Source of the DNA: Wenzhouxiangella sp.
GTDB taxonomy: Bacteria > Pseudomonadota > Gammaproteobacteria > Xanthomonadales > Wenzhouxiangellaceae
NCBI GenBank assembly: GCA_007694055.1
Contig: RECK01000178.1
Location: 1-47,671 of the forward strand
Direction: 5' to 3'
Length of the DNA: 47,671 nucleotides
The notes beneath the pieces are model-generated. The model was not told the DNA's origin and searched no databases. It was given only the letters and a program-made list of their open reading frames with translations. The position numbers and the translations under genes are program-made. Of the stretch, positions 24,595-34,056 are shown in pieces (within the stretch, counting starts at the first letter, position 1; the number at the start of each line of letters is the position of its first letter).

Positions 24595-25320
24595 TCACTC
24601 CCAGTCAAAACGCGGCAACTCGGCAAACAGGCGGTCAAGTCCATCGGCCCAGGCCCCGCTCAGTGCCTTCAGGTAGGGGTTTTCGGCATCGAAGTACAGG
24701 CTTTGGGACGGCTTGAGCGTATCGGCTTCATACAGCATCAACTCGATCGGCGGCCCGACACTCAGGTTGGATCGCATGGACGCATCCATCGACAGCATGG
24801 CGCAGCGGCCGGCGCGCTCCAGCGTGATCCCGGAACGAATCATGCGATCGAGGATCGGTTTGCCGTACTTGGTCTCCCCAATCTGCAAGAAAGGCTTGGC
24901 CCGCGAGGCGGCAATGTAATTGCCCTGCGGGTAGATGAGGAACGCCTCGTGAACCTGGCCACGGATCTGTCCACCGAGAATGAACGAGGCTTCCATCATG
25001 CCGCTGGACTGCTCTGACTGACCGGCGAAATCGTTTTGCACCCGCTGGCTGAGTTCGCCAACGTAACGGGCGATCTCATCCAGGTGCGGTATCGTGTTCA
25101 GATTGTGCTCGGCGCCGACGAGATCACGTTCAAGGCGCGTCGTCACTGCCTGGGTCGTGGCCAGGTTACCGGCCGACAGCAGCACGATCATCCGATCCGG
25201 GGCAGTCTGGAACCGGTGCATCTTGGAATACACGCTGACATCGTCGACGCCGGCGCTGGTGCGTGAGTCGGAACAAAATACCAGGCCGGCCTCAAGCCGG
25301 ATGGCCACGCAGTAGGTCAT
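24595..25320 (-). CDS. Anbu / BPH proteasome-like peptidase
   Basis: A 241-residue Ntn-hydrolase of the Anbu (ancestral beta subunit, also BPH) family. After removal of Met1 the nucleophile would be T2 (MTYCVAIRLEAGLVFCSDSR). D18 and K33 (SVYSKMH) occupy the positions of the proteasomal catalytic Asp and Lys. GLVFCSDSRTSAG is a family signature. Anbu assembles into open helical or ring-like particles, and its physiological substrate is unknown. It faces the ATP-grasp/alpha-E/metallopeptidase cluster, the usual genomic partners, but on the opposite strand. It lies 61 bp downstream of the RND membrane-fusion gene, so it may be read from the efflux promoter. Confidence 0.93.
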   Translation of the reverse strand: MTYCVAIRLEAGLVFCSDSRTSAGVDDVSVYSKMHRFQTAPDRMIVLLSAGNLATTQAVTTRLERDLVGAEHNLNTIPHLDEIARYVGELSQRVQNDFAGQSEQSSGMMEASFILGGQIRGQVHEAFLIYPQGNYIAASRAKPFLQIGETKYGKPILDRMIRSGITLERAGRCAMLSMDASMRSNLSVGPPIELMLYEADTLKPSQSLYFDAENPYLKALSGAWADGLDRLFAELPRFDWE

Positions 25321-25381
25321 ATACTAGTGAATTCCGCAGATTCATGAACGGTGTCGGCAATCGGGAATTATAGTGCCGGGC

Positions 25382-26419
25382 TCAGCCGCGTACCGAAACT
25401 TCCTGACCGGGCCGCAAGCGCTCATTGCCACGCACCACCACCTTGTCCCCGGCCTGGATCGGACCGCGGACCTCGATCCAGTCCCCCTCGCCTATACCGG
25501 TGGTCACGCGGATGCGCCGAGCCTTGTTTTCTTCGTCAACGATAAACACCGTAATGCCGTCACCGCGCAGTACCAGGGCATCGCGCGGCACGGCCAGCAC
25601 CTCGCGCACGTCGGCAGTCGGGATGGTCACGCGCACCGTCTGGCCAACCGGCAGCGAGGCATCGAGATCCAGGCGCAGCTCGAACACGTGGCGCGATTCA
25701 TCGCCCACGCTGACAACGGTACGCACCGGCACCTGGTGCATCTGATCGAGACCGGCCGTGATCAGCAGCTCGTCGCCGGCGCGCACGAAACGGTAATAGT
25801 TCAGCGGCGCCCGGGCCACAACCTCCAGGCTGTCCGGGTTGACCAATCGCACCACCCGGGTACCGGCCGCCACGCGCTCGCCGGCCTGGGCGACGCGCTC
25901 GGCGATCATGCCGGGAAAAGGGGCCTTGATCCGGGTACGCTGGAGTTGCTCTTCGACCTGGCCCAGGCGGGCATTGACCACGGCCAGGTCGGAGGCGGCG
26001 ATATCGCGCTCCGATCGGGTCTGGTCGATCTGGCTGACCGCGGCCAGGTTGGTCTCGGCCAGGCGCTCGAAGCGGACCAGGTCCCCCTCGAGGAAGTTCA
26101 GACGGGCCTGCGCCCGAGCCACTTCGGCAGCCAGTTCCTGGGCGCGCAGGCGCAGGCTGGTATCCTCGATCATGGCGATAACCTCACCGGCCTCGACCCG
26201 GCTGCCGACGTCGGCCACGCTGATCAGGCGCCCATCCACCTCGGCCGACAAAAACGCGTCCGAGCGCGACACCACGGTACCGGCGACCTGCATGGTCGGA
26301 GCCATGGCGGTAAACCGAGCCTCGCCGACTTCGACGGTAGATGCACCGCCCCACTGGGCCTGAGCCGGCACGACAAGGACCACCAGCGCCGCAAGTAGGG
26401 TGATTTGAGTCTTGTTCAT
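25382..26419 (-). CDS. RND efflux membrane-fusion protein
   Basis: A 345-residue periplasmic adaptor. It has a signal peptide (about 1-21), a lipoyl-like half motif (VDGRLISVADVGSRVEAGEVIAMI split around 65-85), an alpha-helical hairpin (about 95-165), a second lipoyl half (RIKAPFPGMIAERVAQAGE) and beta-barrel/membrane-proximal domains. It bridges the RND pump to an outer-membrane channel, which is not encoded in the window. The start at 26419 is set by AGGAG just upstream; an in-frame ATG five codons earlier overlaps the pump's stop. It is the second gene of the pump operon, 11 bp after the transporter. Confidence 0.93.
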   Translation of the reverse strand: MNKTQITLLAALVVLVVPAQAQWGGASTVEVGEARFTAMAPTMQVAGTVVSRSDAFLSAEVDGRLISVADVGSRVEAGEVIAMIEDTSLRLRAQELAAEVARAQARLNFLEGDLVRFERLAETNLAAVSQIDQTRSERDIAASDLAVVNARLGQVEEQLQRTRIKAPFPGMIAERVAQAGERVAAGTRVVRLVNPDSLEVVARAPLNYYRFVRAGDELLITAGLDQMHQVPVRTVVSVGDESRHVFELRLDLDASLPVGQTVRVTIPTADVREVLAVPRDALVLRGDGITVFIVDEENKARRIRVTTGIGEGDWIEVRGPIQAGDKVVVRGNERLRPGQEVSVRG

Positions 26420-26430
26420 GATCTGGCTCC

Positions 26431-29400
26431 TCATGCCGGCACCACGTCGCCCGTAACGGAGGGCACCTTTTCTTCGTTGACCCGCAGCAGACTGGGCAGC
26501 AGGATCAGGGTAAACAGGGTTGACAATGCCATGCCGCCGACAATTACGGCAGCCAGGCCTCGATACAGTTCCGTGCCAGCACCCGGCAGCAGCAACAACG
26601 GCAACATGCCGAACAGGCTGGTGAAGGTGCTCATCAGAATTGGTCGCAGTCGCAGTCGCACGGCCTGCTCGACCGCATCGCGTCGACCCAGGCCTTCACG
26701 CTCGCCGTCACGGGCCCGGTAGACCAGCAGAATGGCGTTGTTGACCACCAGCCCCAGCAGAATGACAAAACCGATCATGGTCAGCATGTCCATGGCCTGT
26801 CCGGTCAGCGCGCCCACCAGGCGCAAGCCGAGAATGCCGCCGACGGTCGCCATGGGGATGGTCAGCAGCACCAGCACCGAGTCGCGGAATGACCGGAACA
26901 GGGCCGAGATCAGCAGGTACAGGATAACGATGGCCAGGATGAAGCTGCCGGCCAGGTTACGCAGGGTTTCGCCCAGGGCTTCGGCCGTGCCACGGTAGGT
27001 GATCACGCCATCGGCCGGAAGGGCAGCCCGCAGCTGCGGCTCGACTTCGCGCTGAAGAATTTCTATCGCGGTTTCCATGGGCATGCCCGAGGGCGGAGTA
27101 ACCTGCAAGGACAAGGTCCGACGCCGATCGATGCGGCGGATCTGGTTGGGTCCGGCAGTGCGCTCAAGGCGGGTCAGCTCACCGAGCGTGGCAATCTGTC
27201 CAGAGGGTGTTGCCACCGGCATGGACATGAGTTCTTCCGGCGTCAGCCAGCCTTCACCGCGCAGGATCACGTCAAGGCGACGATCGCCGTCAAAGTAATC
27301 GCCCAGGAAAGCGCCGTTACCCAGCGCCCGGATCAGGGTGGCGACATCGTTGCGGGTCCAGCCCAGCTCGGCAATGCGGCGGTCGTCGGGCACCAGGCGC
27401 AACTCCGGCTCGGACAGGTCAAGGCCCGGCTGCGGGCGAACGCTGGCATCGGGCATGGCCTGGCGAATGGCAGCGAAACCGATCTGGCCGGCGTCAAGCA
27501 GGTCTTCGAAGTCTGAAGCCTGCAGATCGACATCAATGCGGCGGCCGCCACGACCGCCGAATATCGGCGAACGGTTGGCAAAACCGATGGTGTCCGGCAA
27601 GTCGGCCAGGAATTCCCGGTTGACGACCTCGAGCAGGCGATCGACTTCGCGATCGTTCTCGGCCCGAACCCCCATGAAGGCCCCGGTACCAAAGAAGCCA
27701 AGAAATGCGTTGAAGATCTTCGGCTCCTTTTCACCGGTAAAGTGGGGCGCCATTCGTTCGTTGATCACGTTGATCAGCTCACGCTCGGCCGTGTCCGGGC
27801 CCATGCCAGGCGGGGTCTGGATGAATCCGAAAATGAAATTGCGCTGGCCCTCGGGCAGGTAGTCGGCCGGCGGCAGCAACAACAAGGCCACCAGGATGGG
27901 CACCGTGGTCAGGCCACCGATCCAGCCCCAGCGCCGGCGCGGGGTATCGGTCAGACGCATGACCAGGCCGGTCGCCTCTTTCCACCAATGCTGATGGCGA
28001 TCGACCAGGCGAGCCTCGCCAAGCAGGCGATAGCTGGCCGTGGGCAGCACGATGATGGCCACCAGCAGCGAACAGACGATGGCCGCGGCAATGACCACGG
28101 CCAGGTCGGCGAACAGCTGACCGGCTTCGTCCTGCAGGAAGATCACCGGCAGGAAAATCGCAACCGTTGTTGCCGTCGAGGCCAGCAAGGCGCCCCAGAC
28201 CTGGCCGGTGCCCCGATCAGCGGCCTCCATGGGATCGCGCCCCTGTTCACGTTGGCGGACGATGTTTTCCAGCACCACGATGGCCGCATCCAGCACCATT
28301 CCGGTTGCAAAGGCCAGGCCGGCCAGCGAAATGACGTTCAGGGTACGTCCGGCCGCATCGAGCACCATGAACGAAAAGCACAGGCACAGCGGAATGGCCA
28401 GTGCGACCATCAGCGTCGCACGCAGTTTGCGGAAGAAGAACCACAGCACCAGGATCGCCAGGCTCATGCCCAGCAGAAGATTGGTGGCCACCATGCGGAT
28501 GGACTGGCGGATGTAGATGGTGTCATCCGAAACCTGGACGATGTAGAGGCCGGCCGGGCGCAGATGCGTTTCTTCCAGTTCGGCGACCGTGGCCCGGAGC
28601 TGACCCATGACCTCGAGCACGTTGACCCCGGGCTCGGCGATGACGTTCATCGAGATCGACGGGCCGCCGTTCTGGGTCATCACACCGGTGTTGTCGCGCA
28701 TGACCCGATCGACCGTGGCCACGTCACCGAGAAAGACCGGCCTGCCGTCGCGCCACTCCAGGACCAGGTTCTGCAAGTCGGGAATGCTGTAGCGACCGGC
28801 AAAGCGGACCGTGAACTGACGCCGTCCCACTTCCTGGAAACCGCCGGATACATCTGCGTTCTGGCCCAGTCGCTGACCGATCCGGGTCGGATCAATACCA
28901 ATGGCCGCGGCCCGGTAGGGATCGAAGGTGATGCGTACCTCGAACGGACGTCCGCCGCGCGGGTTGGCCGAGGAAACACCGGGGATACGCTCCATGCGCT
29001 CCTTGATGACTTCCTGGACGAAATCCTGATATTCGATGATTGGCCGATCATTCCCGGGCAGCGGACGAATCGAAAACCAGGCAATCGTGTCGCCAAACTG
29101 GTCGGAACCGACCCGGACCGTGGGCTCACTGGCGTCGACCGGATAACGCTGCACCTGGTTGAGCCGGTTGATGACCTCGATCAGGGCGCGGTTGATATCG
29201 GCATTGACGTCGAATTCCAGGTTGATCGACGCTCGACCCTGGCTGGCTGTTGACTGCATCCGCTGCAGACCGGGAACGTCACGAAGCTGGTTTTCCTGCG
29301 GCTCGATGATCTCGGACTCGATCTCGGCCGGAGACGCCGCCCGCCAGCCGGTCGAAACAGAGATCGACGGCCGATCGATGTTGGGCGTCATCTGGACGGG

Positions 29401-29496
29401 CAGGCGACTCAGGCTGATCAGGCCGAAGATCACCAGCAAAATGCAGCCCACGGCCACGGCGACCGGGTTGCCCAGTCCAATACGGGTCAATGGCAC
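26431..29496 (-). CDS. RND-family efflux transporter (AcrB-like)
   Basis: A 1021-residue inner-membrane proton antiporter with two large periplasmic loops and 12 transmembrane helices. RND signatures include the N-terminal NPVAVAVGCILLVIFGLISL and TM4 GMVLDAAIVVLEN (D403). TM10 reads LGLVVNNAILLV. Compared with AcrB, only one of the two TM4 aspartates is kept (the second is Ala) and the TM10 lysine is Asn (N919). This variant proton-relay pattern occurs in other RND branches. The start is GTG 29496 with AGGAG upstream. The substrate is unknown. A consensus-like promoter lies at 29555-29526. It is co-transcribed with the adaptor and possibly with Anbu. Confidence 0.94.
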   Translation of the reverse strand: MPLTRIGLGNPVAVAVGCILLVIFGLISLSRLPVQMTPNIDRPSISVSTGWRAASPAEIESEIIEPQENQLRDVPGLQRMQSTASQGRASINLEFDVNADINRALIEVINRLNQVQRYPVDASEPTVRVGSDQFGDTIAWFSIRPLPGNDRPIIEYQDFVQEVIKERMERIPGVSSANPRGGRPFEVRITFDPYRAAAIGIDPTRIGQRLGQNADVSGGFQEVGRRQFTVRFAGRYSIPDLQNLVLEWRDGRPVFLGDVATVDRVMRDNTGVMTQNGGPSISMNVIAEPGVNVLEVMGQLRATVAELEETHLRPAGLYIVQVSDDTIYIRQSIRMVATNLLLGMSLAILVLWFFFRKLRATLMVALAIPLCLCFSFMVLDAAGRTLNVISLAGLAFATGMVLDAAIVVLENIVRQREQGRDPMEAADRGTGQVWGALLASTATTVAIFLPVIFLQDEAGQLFADLAVVIAAAIVCSLLVAIIVLPTASYRLLGEARLVDRHQHWWKEATGLVMRLTDTPRRRWGWIGGLTTVPILVALLLLPPADYLPEGQRNFIFGFIQTPPGMGPDTAERELINVINERMAPHFTGEKEPKIFNAFLGFFGTGAFMGVRAENDREVDRLLEVVNREFLADLPDTIGFANRSPIFGGRGGRRIDVDLQASDFEDLLDAGQIGFAAIRQAMPDASVRPQPGLDLSEPELRLVPDDRRIAELGWTRNDVATLIRALGNGAFLGDYFDGDRRLDVILRGEGWLTPEELMSMPVATPSGQIATLGELTRLERTAGPNQIRRIDRRRTLSLQVTPPSGMPMETAIEILQREVEPQLRAALPADGVITYRGTAEALGETLRNLAGSFILAIVILYLLISALFRSFRDSVLVLLTIPMATVGGILGLRLVGALTGQAMDMLTMIGFVILLGLVVNNAILLVYRARDGEREGLGRRDAVEQAVRLRLRPILMSTFTSLFGMLPLLLLPGAGTELYRGLAAVIVGGMALSTLFTLILLPSLLRVNEEKVPSVTGDVVPA

Positions 29497-29525
29497 GAAT
29501 GTTTCTCCTCTCCAAGAGCGCGCAG

Positions 29526-29555
29526 ATTAGCGGAGGGCTGTAGGGATTCTGTCAA
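29526..29555 (-). promoter_or_regulatory. Promoter of the RND operon
   Basis: On the minus strand a perfect TTGACA (29555-29550), an 18-bp spacer and GCTAAT (29531-29526), about 30 bp before the GTG start. The rest of the 271-bp divergent gap (29497-29767) holds a stem-loop CCGGAG/CTCCGG (29720-29725, 29733-29738) close upstream of the Shine-Dalgarno of the plus-strand gene. I see no gene in the gap. Confidence 0.55.
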
Positions 29556-29767
29556 TCCAGATATCATCCACGAATTGACCATCGGTTTGGCCAATAGTGC
29601 CCCGGAATTTCGTACTGTTGTCCAGCCAGGGGGGCTTGCCATGACCGAAATCGCGACATTAGTCACGGAATCGGGTAATGTAGCCGCTCAAGGGGTGGCT
29701 GGGGCCATAACAAAACTGACCGGAGCCAGATCCTCCGGCTTTCGGGTGTTCAGGAGGGTGCTGCTCC

Positions 29768-31861
29768 GTGCAGGACATTGAAACCATCATCGCGGTTCAG
29801 GTCGCCCAATCGGTATTCAGCCTGATCCTGGCCGCGCTGCTGCTATCGTTCCTGATAGCGTTCAAACATCGATTTCTGCGCCACTGGTCACTCAGCTGCC
29901 TGGCCATGTCACTGTACCTGGGCACGGCGGCGCTGATCTCGAATGGACTGCAAGACGGCAGCATCGACCCGAACCTTCGCCTGGGCCTGTCCATGTTTTC
30001 CCTGGCCATGGCCTACCTGCACGTGCTTTGGTTGATGATGGGCGCCTGGGAGGCGGTGACCGAGCGGCCCGTTCCGACAGCGCTGAATCTCGCTCTGGTC
30101 GTCCTGATGGTGGCTGTCGGCGTGGGCAGCGCACTCATCACCCCTTTTGCCGCAGACGCTGCAGCGATACGCAACCTGGTGCGTTTTTCCCTCCTGCACG
30201 CGGTTACCGGCATCGCCTTTGCGGTCACTGCAATCATGCTGTGGCGCTCGCTGAGGTCCAGCGATATGTTCAGCGCGCGCCTGGTTCCGCTGGCCTTCAG
30301 CGCCTACGCCAGCTACATGCTGTATATCAGTGCGATCAGCGCCTGGATGACTCTCAACAACGAGGTGCTGACGCACGCACGCTATACCGGGCTGGTCGGA
30401 TTCCTGCTGCAGATCCTGATTGGCTACAGCATCGTGATCTGGCTGCTGGAAATCGAACGCCGGCGCAGTATGCGCGCCCGCAGCCAGGCCGAGAGCGCGG
30501 AGCAGCGCCTGGTTCATTTCCGCATGCACGATCAGGCCACCGGACTGCCGAATCGACGCCAGCTTCAGGACCAGCTGGCCACTGAAGTCAGCTCGGCCAC
30601 CCCCAAGCGCAACCGGGTTGCCGTGCTTGCCATCGGCGTACATCGCTTCAAACTGATCAGTCAGGCCCTGGGCTGGCAGGAGACCGATCGCATGGTGCGC
30701 AAGCTGGCCGAGCGGCTGCGCCAGCGTCTCCCGGCCGATGCCATTCTTGGCCGGGCTGGCGAGCGCGACTTCCTCGCCATTCTTCCCAACGTAGGCAGCC
30801 GGCAAAGAGCCACGGAAAAGTGTCGACAGATCCTCTCGGCCACCTCCGAGCCGTTGGTGCACCACGGCCAGGAGCTGTTCCTGGCGCTCAGCGGCGGCAT
30901 GTGCCTGGCACCCGACGACCAGATCGATGCCGTGGCCCTGATCGACCTGGCCCAGCAGGCCCAGATGGAAGCCGTCACCAGCGGACAAGGCCTGGTCGTT
31001 CACCGCAGCCGACGGGTCGACACTGAACCGCACAACCTGATCAAGCTCGAGCAGGAGCTCAGGACCGGGGTGCGCGAAAACCAGTTCCAGCTATATTTCC
31101 AGCCCCTGGTCAGCATCCGCCAGCGGCGGGTGACCGGGTTTGAGACGCTGCTGCGCTGGAATCACCCCAAGCGCGGATTGCTGACACCGGGCACCTTCCT
31201 CCAGCAGGCTGTGCGCCTGGGCATTCTCGATGAACTGGAAGACCAGATCCTGCACCAGGCGCTGAGCCAGCTGCACGAATGGCAGAATGACCTGGCCGTG
31301 CCGGCGGTAACCGTCTCGATCAACCTGTCTGCCCAGCGCTTTCAGCAGCCGGACCTGGCCGGCAAGCTGGCCGAACTGTGTCGATCGATGAAGGTTGACC
31401 CGAACGATCTCCACCTGGAAATCACCGAAAGCACGGCCATGCAGGATTTCGAGGCCGGCCTGAACACCATCTCCCAGCTGCGCGAGCTGGGCTGCAAGAT
31501 CTGCCTTGATGACTTCGGGACCGGCTACAGTTCCCTGTCCCATCTGCGTCGTCTGCAGGTCGACTACGTCAAGCTCGACCGCAGCTTTATCGTCAACCTC
31601 GAACGCGACCGCCACGAACGCGACATGACCCGGGCCGTGGTCGACCTGATTCACAGCCTGGGCATGACCGTACTGGCCGAAGGGGTGGAAACGCGCCAGC
31701 AGCTCGGCTACCTGATCCAGTGCCGGGTCGATGTAATCCAGGGCTTCCTGATGGGCAAGCCGCGCCCCGCTGCAGCCTATCGCCGAGCCCTGCTTGAGCC
31801 CCAGCTGCTCATGCGCGAGGCGGTGCCGGAAGCGCAGCGCGAACCCGTGCAATCCGACTGA
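29768..31861 (+). CDS. Multi-TM protein with degenerate GGDEF and intact EAL domain
   Basis: A 697-residue protein with an N-terminal membrane domain of about seven helices (about 10-232), a degenerate GGDEF domain and an EAL domain. The cyclase motif reads GERDF near residue 331, so synthesis is unlikely. The EAL signature is ETLLRW (459-464). The residues needed for hydrolysis are present: Asn in INLSAQ, EITES, DDFGTG, Lys in VKLDR, EGVET and QGF. It is therefore most likely a c-di-GMP phosphodiesterase, with the GGDEF-like part regulatory. The start is GTG 29768 with AGGAGG (29752-29757) upstream. Its 3' end overlaps the convergent cca gene by 53 bp. Confidence 0.9.
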   Translation: MQDIETIIAVQVAQSVFSLILAALLLSFLIAFKHRFLRHWSLSCLAMSLYLGTAALISNGLQDGSIDPNLRLGLSMFSLAMAYLHVLWLMMGAWEAVTERPVPTALNLALVVLMVAVGVGSALITPFAADAAAIRNLVRFSLLHAVTGIAFAVTAIMLWRSLRSSDMFSARLVPLAFSAYASYMLYISAISAWMTLNNEVLTHARYTGLVGFLLQILIGYSIVIWLLEIERRRSMRARSQAESAEQRLVHFRMHDQATGLPNRRQLQDQLATEVSSATPKRNRVAVLAIGVHRFKLISQALGWQETDRMVRKLAERLRQRLPADAILGRAGERDFLAILPNVGSRQRATEKCRQILSATSEPLVHHGQELFLALSGGMCLAPDDQIDAVALIDLAQQAQMEAVTSGQGLVVHRSRRVDTEPHNLIKLEQELRTGVRENQFQLYFQPLVSIRQRRVTGFETLLRWNHPKRGLLTPGTFLQQAVRLGILDELEDQILHQALSQLHEWQNDLAVPAVTVSINLSAQRFQQPDLAGKLAELCRSMKVDPNDLHLEITESTAMQDFEAGLNTISQLRELGCKICLDDFGTGYSSLSHLRRLQVDYVKLDRSFIVNLERDRHERDMTRAVVDLIHSLGMTVLAEGVETRQQLGYLIQCRVDVIQGFLMGKPRPAAAYRRALLEPQLLMREAVPEAQREPVQSD

Positions 31862-33077
31862 TTCGCTCGCGCTGCATGGCCTCGGCAATCCCTGGGCCGA
31901 CCAGCCCCTGGGCCACAAAGGGCCCGGCTGCAACCGAGGCCGCCTCGGCATAAGCCCGCCGCAGGTAGTCGGCCTGCGGGTAGGGATCGTCTTCGCGACC
32001 CAGGCGCCCGCGCAGGTCGGCCATGCAGGCCAGCAGGAAATCGTCCAGGCGCTGCGGCCGCCGCCAGGCATCGAGCTGGCCGAACAGCCGCTCCACGGTA
32101 GCCGGCTTCAAATCCAGGGCCCGATGCGCGTGAAGGTGAAACTCCCCGACCCGCAAGGCCAGCTCGCGGCAGGCCACCGGCACGGCCAGGCGCTGGCACA
32201 GCCCAGCGATTGGCGCCAGACCGCGTTGCTCGTGGCCGCGGTGTGATGGCCATTCCGATTCTGGCGTCAGGGCCTTGCCGAGGTCGTGAACCAGGCAGGC
32301 AAAGCGCACCGGGAGCGGGGCCTGAAGCCGTGCAGACTGGTCCAGCACCATCAGGGTATGGCGCCCGGTATCGATTTCTGGATGGTAGCGGGCCGGCTGC
32401 GGTACGCCGAACAAGGCATCGACCTCGGGCAGGATCACCGCCAGGGCCCCGACCGATCGCAACACCTCGATAAAGCGCGAGGGTCTTTCGTGCATCAGCG
32501 CTCGCTGCATTTCCTGCCACACCCGCTCCGGAACCAGGTGATCCACTTCCCCGTCGACAACCATTTGCCGGCACAAGGCCTGGGTTTCTGCGGCAATCTC
32601 GAAATGCTCGAAGCGGGTGGCGAACCGGGCCAGGCGCAGGATGCGGACCGGGTCTTCGCGAAACGCCTCGCTGACGTGCCGCAGCACACCGCGCTGAAGA
32701 TCAAGCCGGCCATGGAAGGGGTCGACCAGTTCGCCGTCCGGACCCAGCGCCATGGCATTGACGGTGAGGTCTCGCCGGGCCAGGTCCTGCTCCAGGGTGA
32801 CATCGGCACCGGTGTGGAAAACGAAGCCATGGTAGCCGCGCCCGGATTTGCGCTCGGTTCGGGCCAGCGCGTACTCTTCATGGGTCCGGGGATGGAGGAA
32901 GACCGGGAAGTCGCGCCCCACCGGCCGGAAGCCGCGCCGGATCATGTCCTCGGGCGTGGCGCCGACGACCACGTAATCCCGATCCGGGGCCGGCAGGCCA
33001 AGCAGCTGGTCACGAACCGAGCCGCCGACCTGGTATACGGCCAGACCGGCGTCGGGTTCAGCTTGCGTCACGGTCAT
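31809..33077 (-). CDS. cca: CCA tRNA nucleotidyltransferase with HD domain (multifunctional CCA protein)
   Basis: A 422-residue enzyme that adds or repairs the 3' CCA end of tRNAs. The nucleotidyltransferase head carries [14 protein letters not shown] (14-27) and the catalytic DRDYVV (D32, D34). [10 protein letters not shown] and the neck [16 protein letters not shown] follow. The C-terminal HD phosphohydrolase motif [20 protein letters not shown] marks the gammaproteobacterial multifunctional type. The start at ATG 33077 (or GTG 33071) overlaps the end of the NDUFA9-like gene by up to 20 bp, consistent with the operon slt - NDUFA9-like - cca. The 3' end overlaps the GGDEF-EAL gene by 53 bp. 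Confidence 0.95.
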   Translation of the reverse strand: MTVTQAEPDAGLAVYQVGGSVRDQLLGLPAPDRDYVVVGATPEDMIRRGFRPVGRDFPVFLHPRTHEEYALARTERKSGRGYHGFVFHTGADVTLEQDLARRDLTVNAMALGPDGELVDPFHGRLDLQRGVLRHVSEAFREDPVRILRLARFATRFEHFEIAAETQALCRQMVVDGEVDHLVPERVWQEMQRALMHERPSRFIEVLRSVGALAVILPEVDALFGVPQPARYHPEIDTGRHTLMVLDQSARLQAPLPVRFACLVHDLGKALTPESEWPSHRGHEQRGLAPIAGLCQRLAVPVACRELALRVGEFHLHAHRALDLKPATVERLFGQLDAWRRPQRLDDFLLACMADLRGRLGREDDPYPQADYLRRAYAEAASVAAGPFVAQGLVGPGIAEAMQRERISRIARVRAALPAPPRA

Positions 33078-34017
33078 CAGGGCCAGTGCGGGCACGACCG
33101 TGGCGACCACTGGCGCCGAGCCAGGTCGGGGCCAGTTCACCCATGCCCCAGGGCTGAATATCCAGGCGCAGAAAGCCGTTCTCGGTACAGACACTGTCCA
33201 GCTGCAGCGATTTGAAGTTGTCACTGGAAAACGGCTTGCCGGGCACCAGGTTGAACGCCATGCCCTGCATCTGCCCCATCCAGTCCGGCAACCCGATAAT
33301 CAAACGGCGCAGACCCAGCTCGTCGCGCAGCCAGACCACCAGCTCCTTCAAGGCCCAGACCTCGCTGCCACACAGCTCGTAGACCTGGCCGTCAAGACGC
33401 TCGCCGGCAATCACCCGGGCAAAGGCTTCGACTACATCACCCACGTAGACCGGCGCAAAGCGCGCGTTGGGACGGGCCAGCGGCAACATGGGGGAAATCT
33501 TGAGCAGGCTGGCGAAACGGTTCAGAAAGCTGTCATCCGGACCGAATATGGTCGAGGGTCGGAAGATGGCGGTGTCAAGCAGGCCGCTGACCTGGGCTTG
33601 CTGAACCAGTTGCTCGGCCTGGCCCCGGGTTTGCAGGTAGTAGCTGCTGCCCTCACCGGCATTGATCGAGCTCATCTGAATGAATTGACTTACCTGCGCC
33701 GCCTCGCAGGCGATGATGATTTTTTCGACCAGTTCGACGTGGGCGCGGCGGAACCCCTTGCCGCCAAAACCTCGCTCGTTGAGAATGCCGACCAGGTTGA
33801 TGGCCAGGTCGTGACCTTCCAGCGCCTGGGTCAGTGAATCGAGATCGTACGGCCGGCACTGGCGGATACGCACACCGGGCACGATGGCCAGGTGGCGGGC
33901 GGCCGGCGCGTAGCGCGTGGCAATGGTGACCTCATGGCCATCAGCTGACAGGCGTCTGACCAGGTGGCCGCCGACAAATCCGGATCCCCCGAGAATGAAT
34001 ATCTTTTTTCCGCTCAC
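33058..34017 (-). CDS. NAD(P)-binding epimerase-like protein (complex I NDUFA9 family)
   Basis: A 319-residue atypical short-chain dehydrogenase with the nucleotide-binding [17 protein letters not shown] (7-23), then a degenerate catalytic region and [21 protein letters not shown], characteristic of the NDUFA9-like group. Bacterial members are of uncertain function; in mitochondria the relative is a structural complex I subunit. GTG 34017 is preferred because AGGAG lies nine bases upstream; an ATG at 34041 would add eight residues. It sits between slt (39-bp gap) and cca (overlap), a middle gene of the operon. Confidence 0.88.
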   Translation of the reverse strand: MSGKKIFILGGSGFVGGHLVRRLSADGHEVTIATRYAPAARHLAIVPGVRIRQCRPYDLDSLTQALEGHDLAINLVGILNERGFGGKGFRRAHVELVEKIIIACEAAQVSQFIQMSSINAGEGSSYYLQTRGQAEQLVQQAQVSGLLDTAIFRPSTIFGPDDSFLNRFASLLKISPMLPLARPNARFAPVYVGDVVEAFARVIAGERLDGQVYELCGSEVWALKELVVWLRDELGLRRLIIGLPDWMGQMQGMAFNLVPGKPFSSDNFKSLQLDSVCTENGFLRLDIQPWGMGELAPTWLGASGRHGRARTGPDDRDAS

Positions 34018-34056
34018 TGGTCCGGCTCCTTCACGATTCAAGCCTTGATTGTAACG

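Noticed and set aside
27742-29253. A 503-codon plus-strand frame inside the RND transporter
   Set aside because: The minus strand encodes a full-length RND pump; the opposite frame is its shadow, rich in Asp, His and Gln with no domain.
29640-29760. A c-di-GMP (GEMM) riboswitch upstream of the EAL protein gene
   Set aside because: A stem-loop CCGGAG/CTCCGG is present, but I could not find the conserved GEMM core or tetraloop-receptor pattern.
29575-29781. A 68-codon frame in the gap upstream of the second EAL gene
   Set aside because: It needs a TTG start, has no Shine-Dalgarno or family signal, and overlaps the start of the downstream gene. It is treated as leader DNA.
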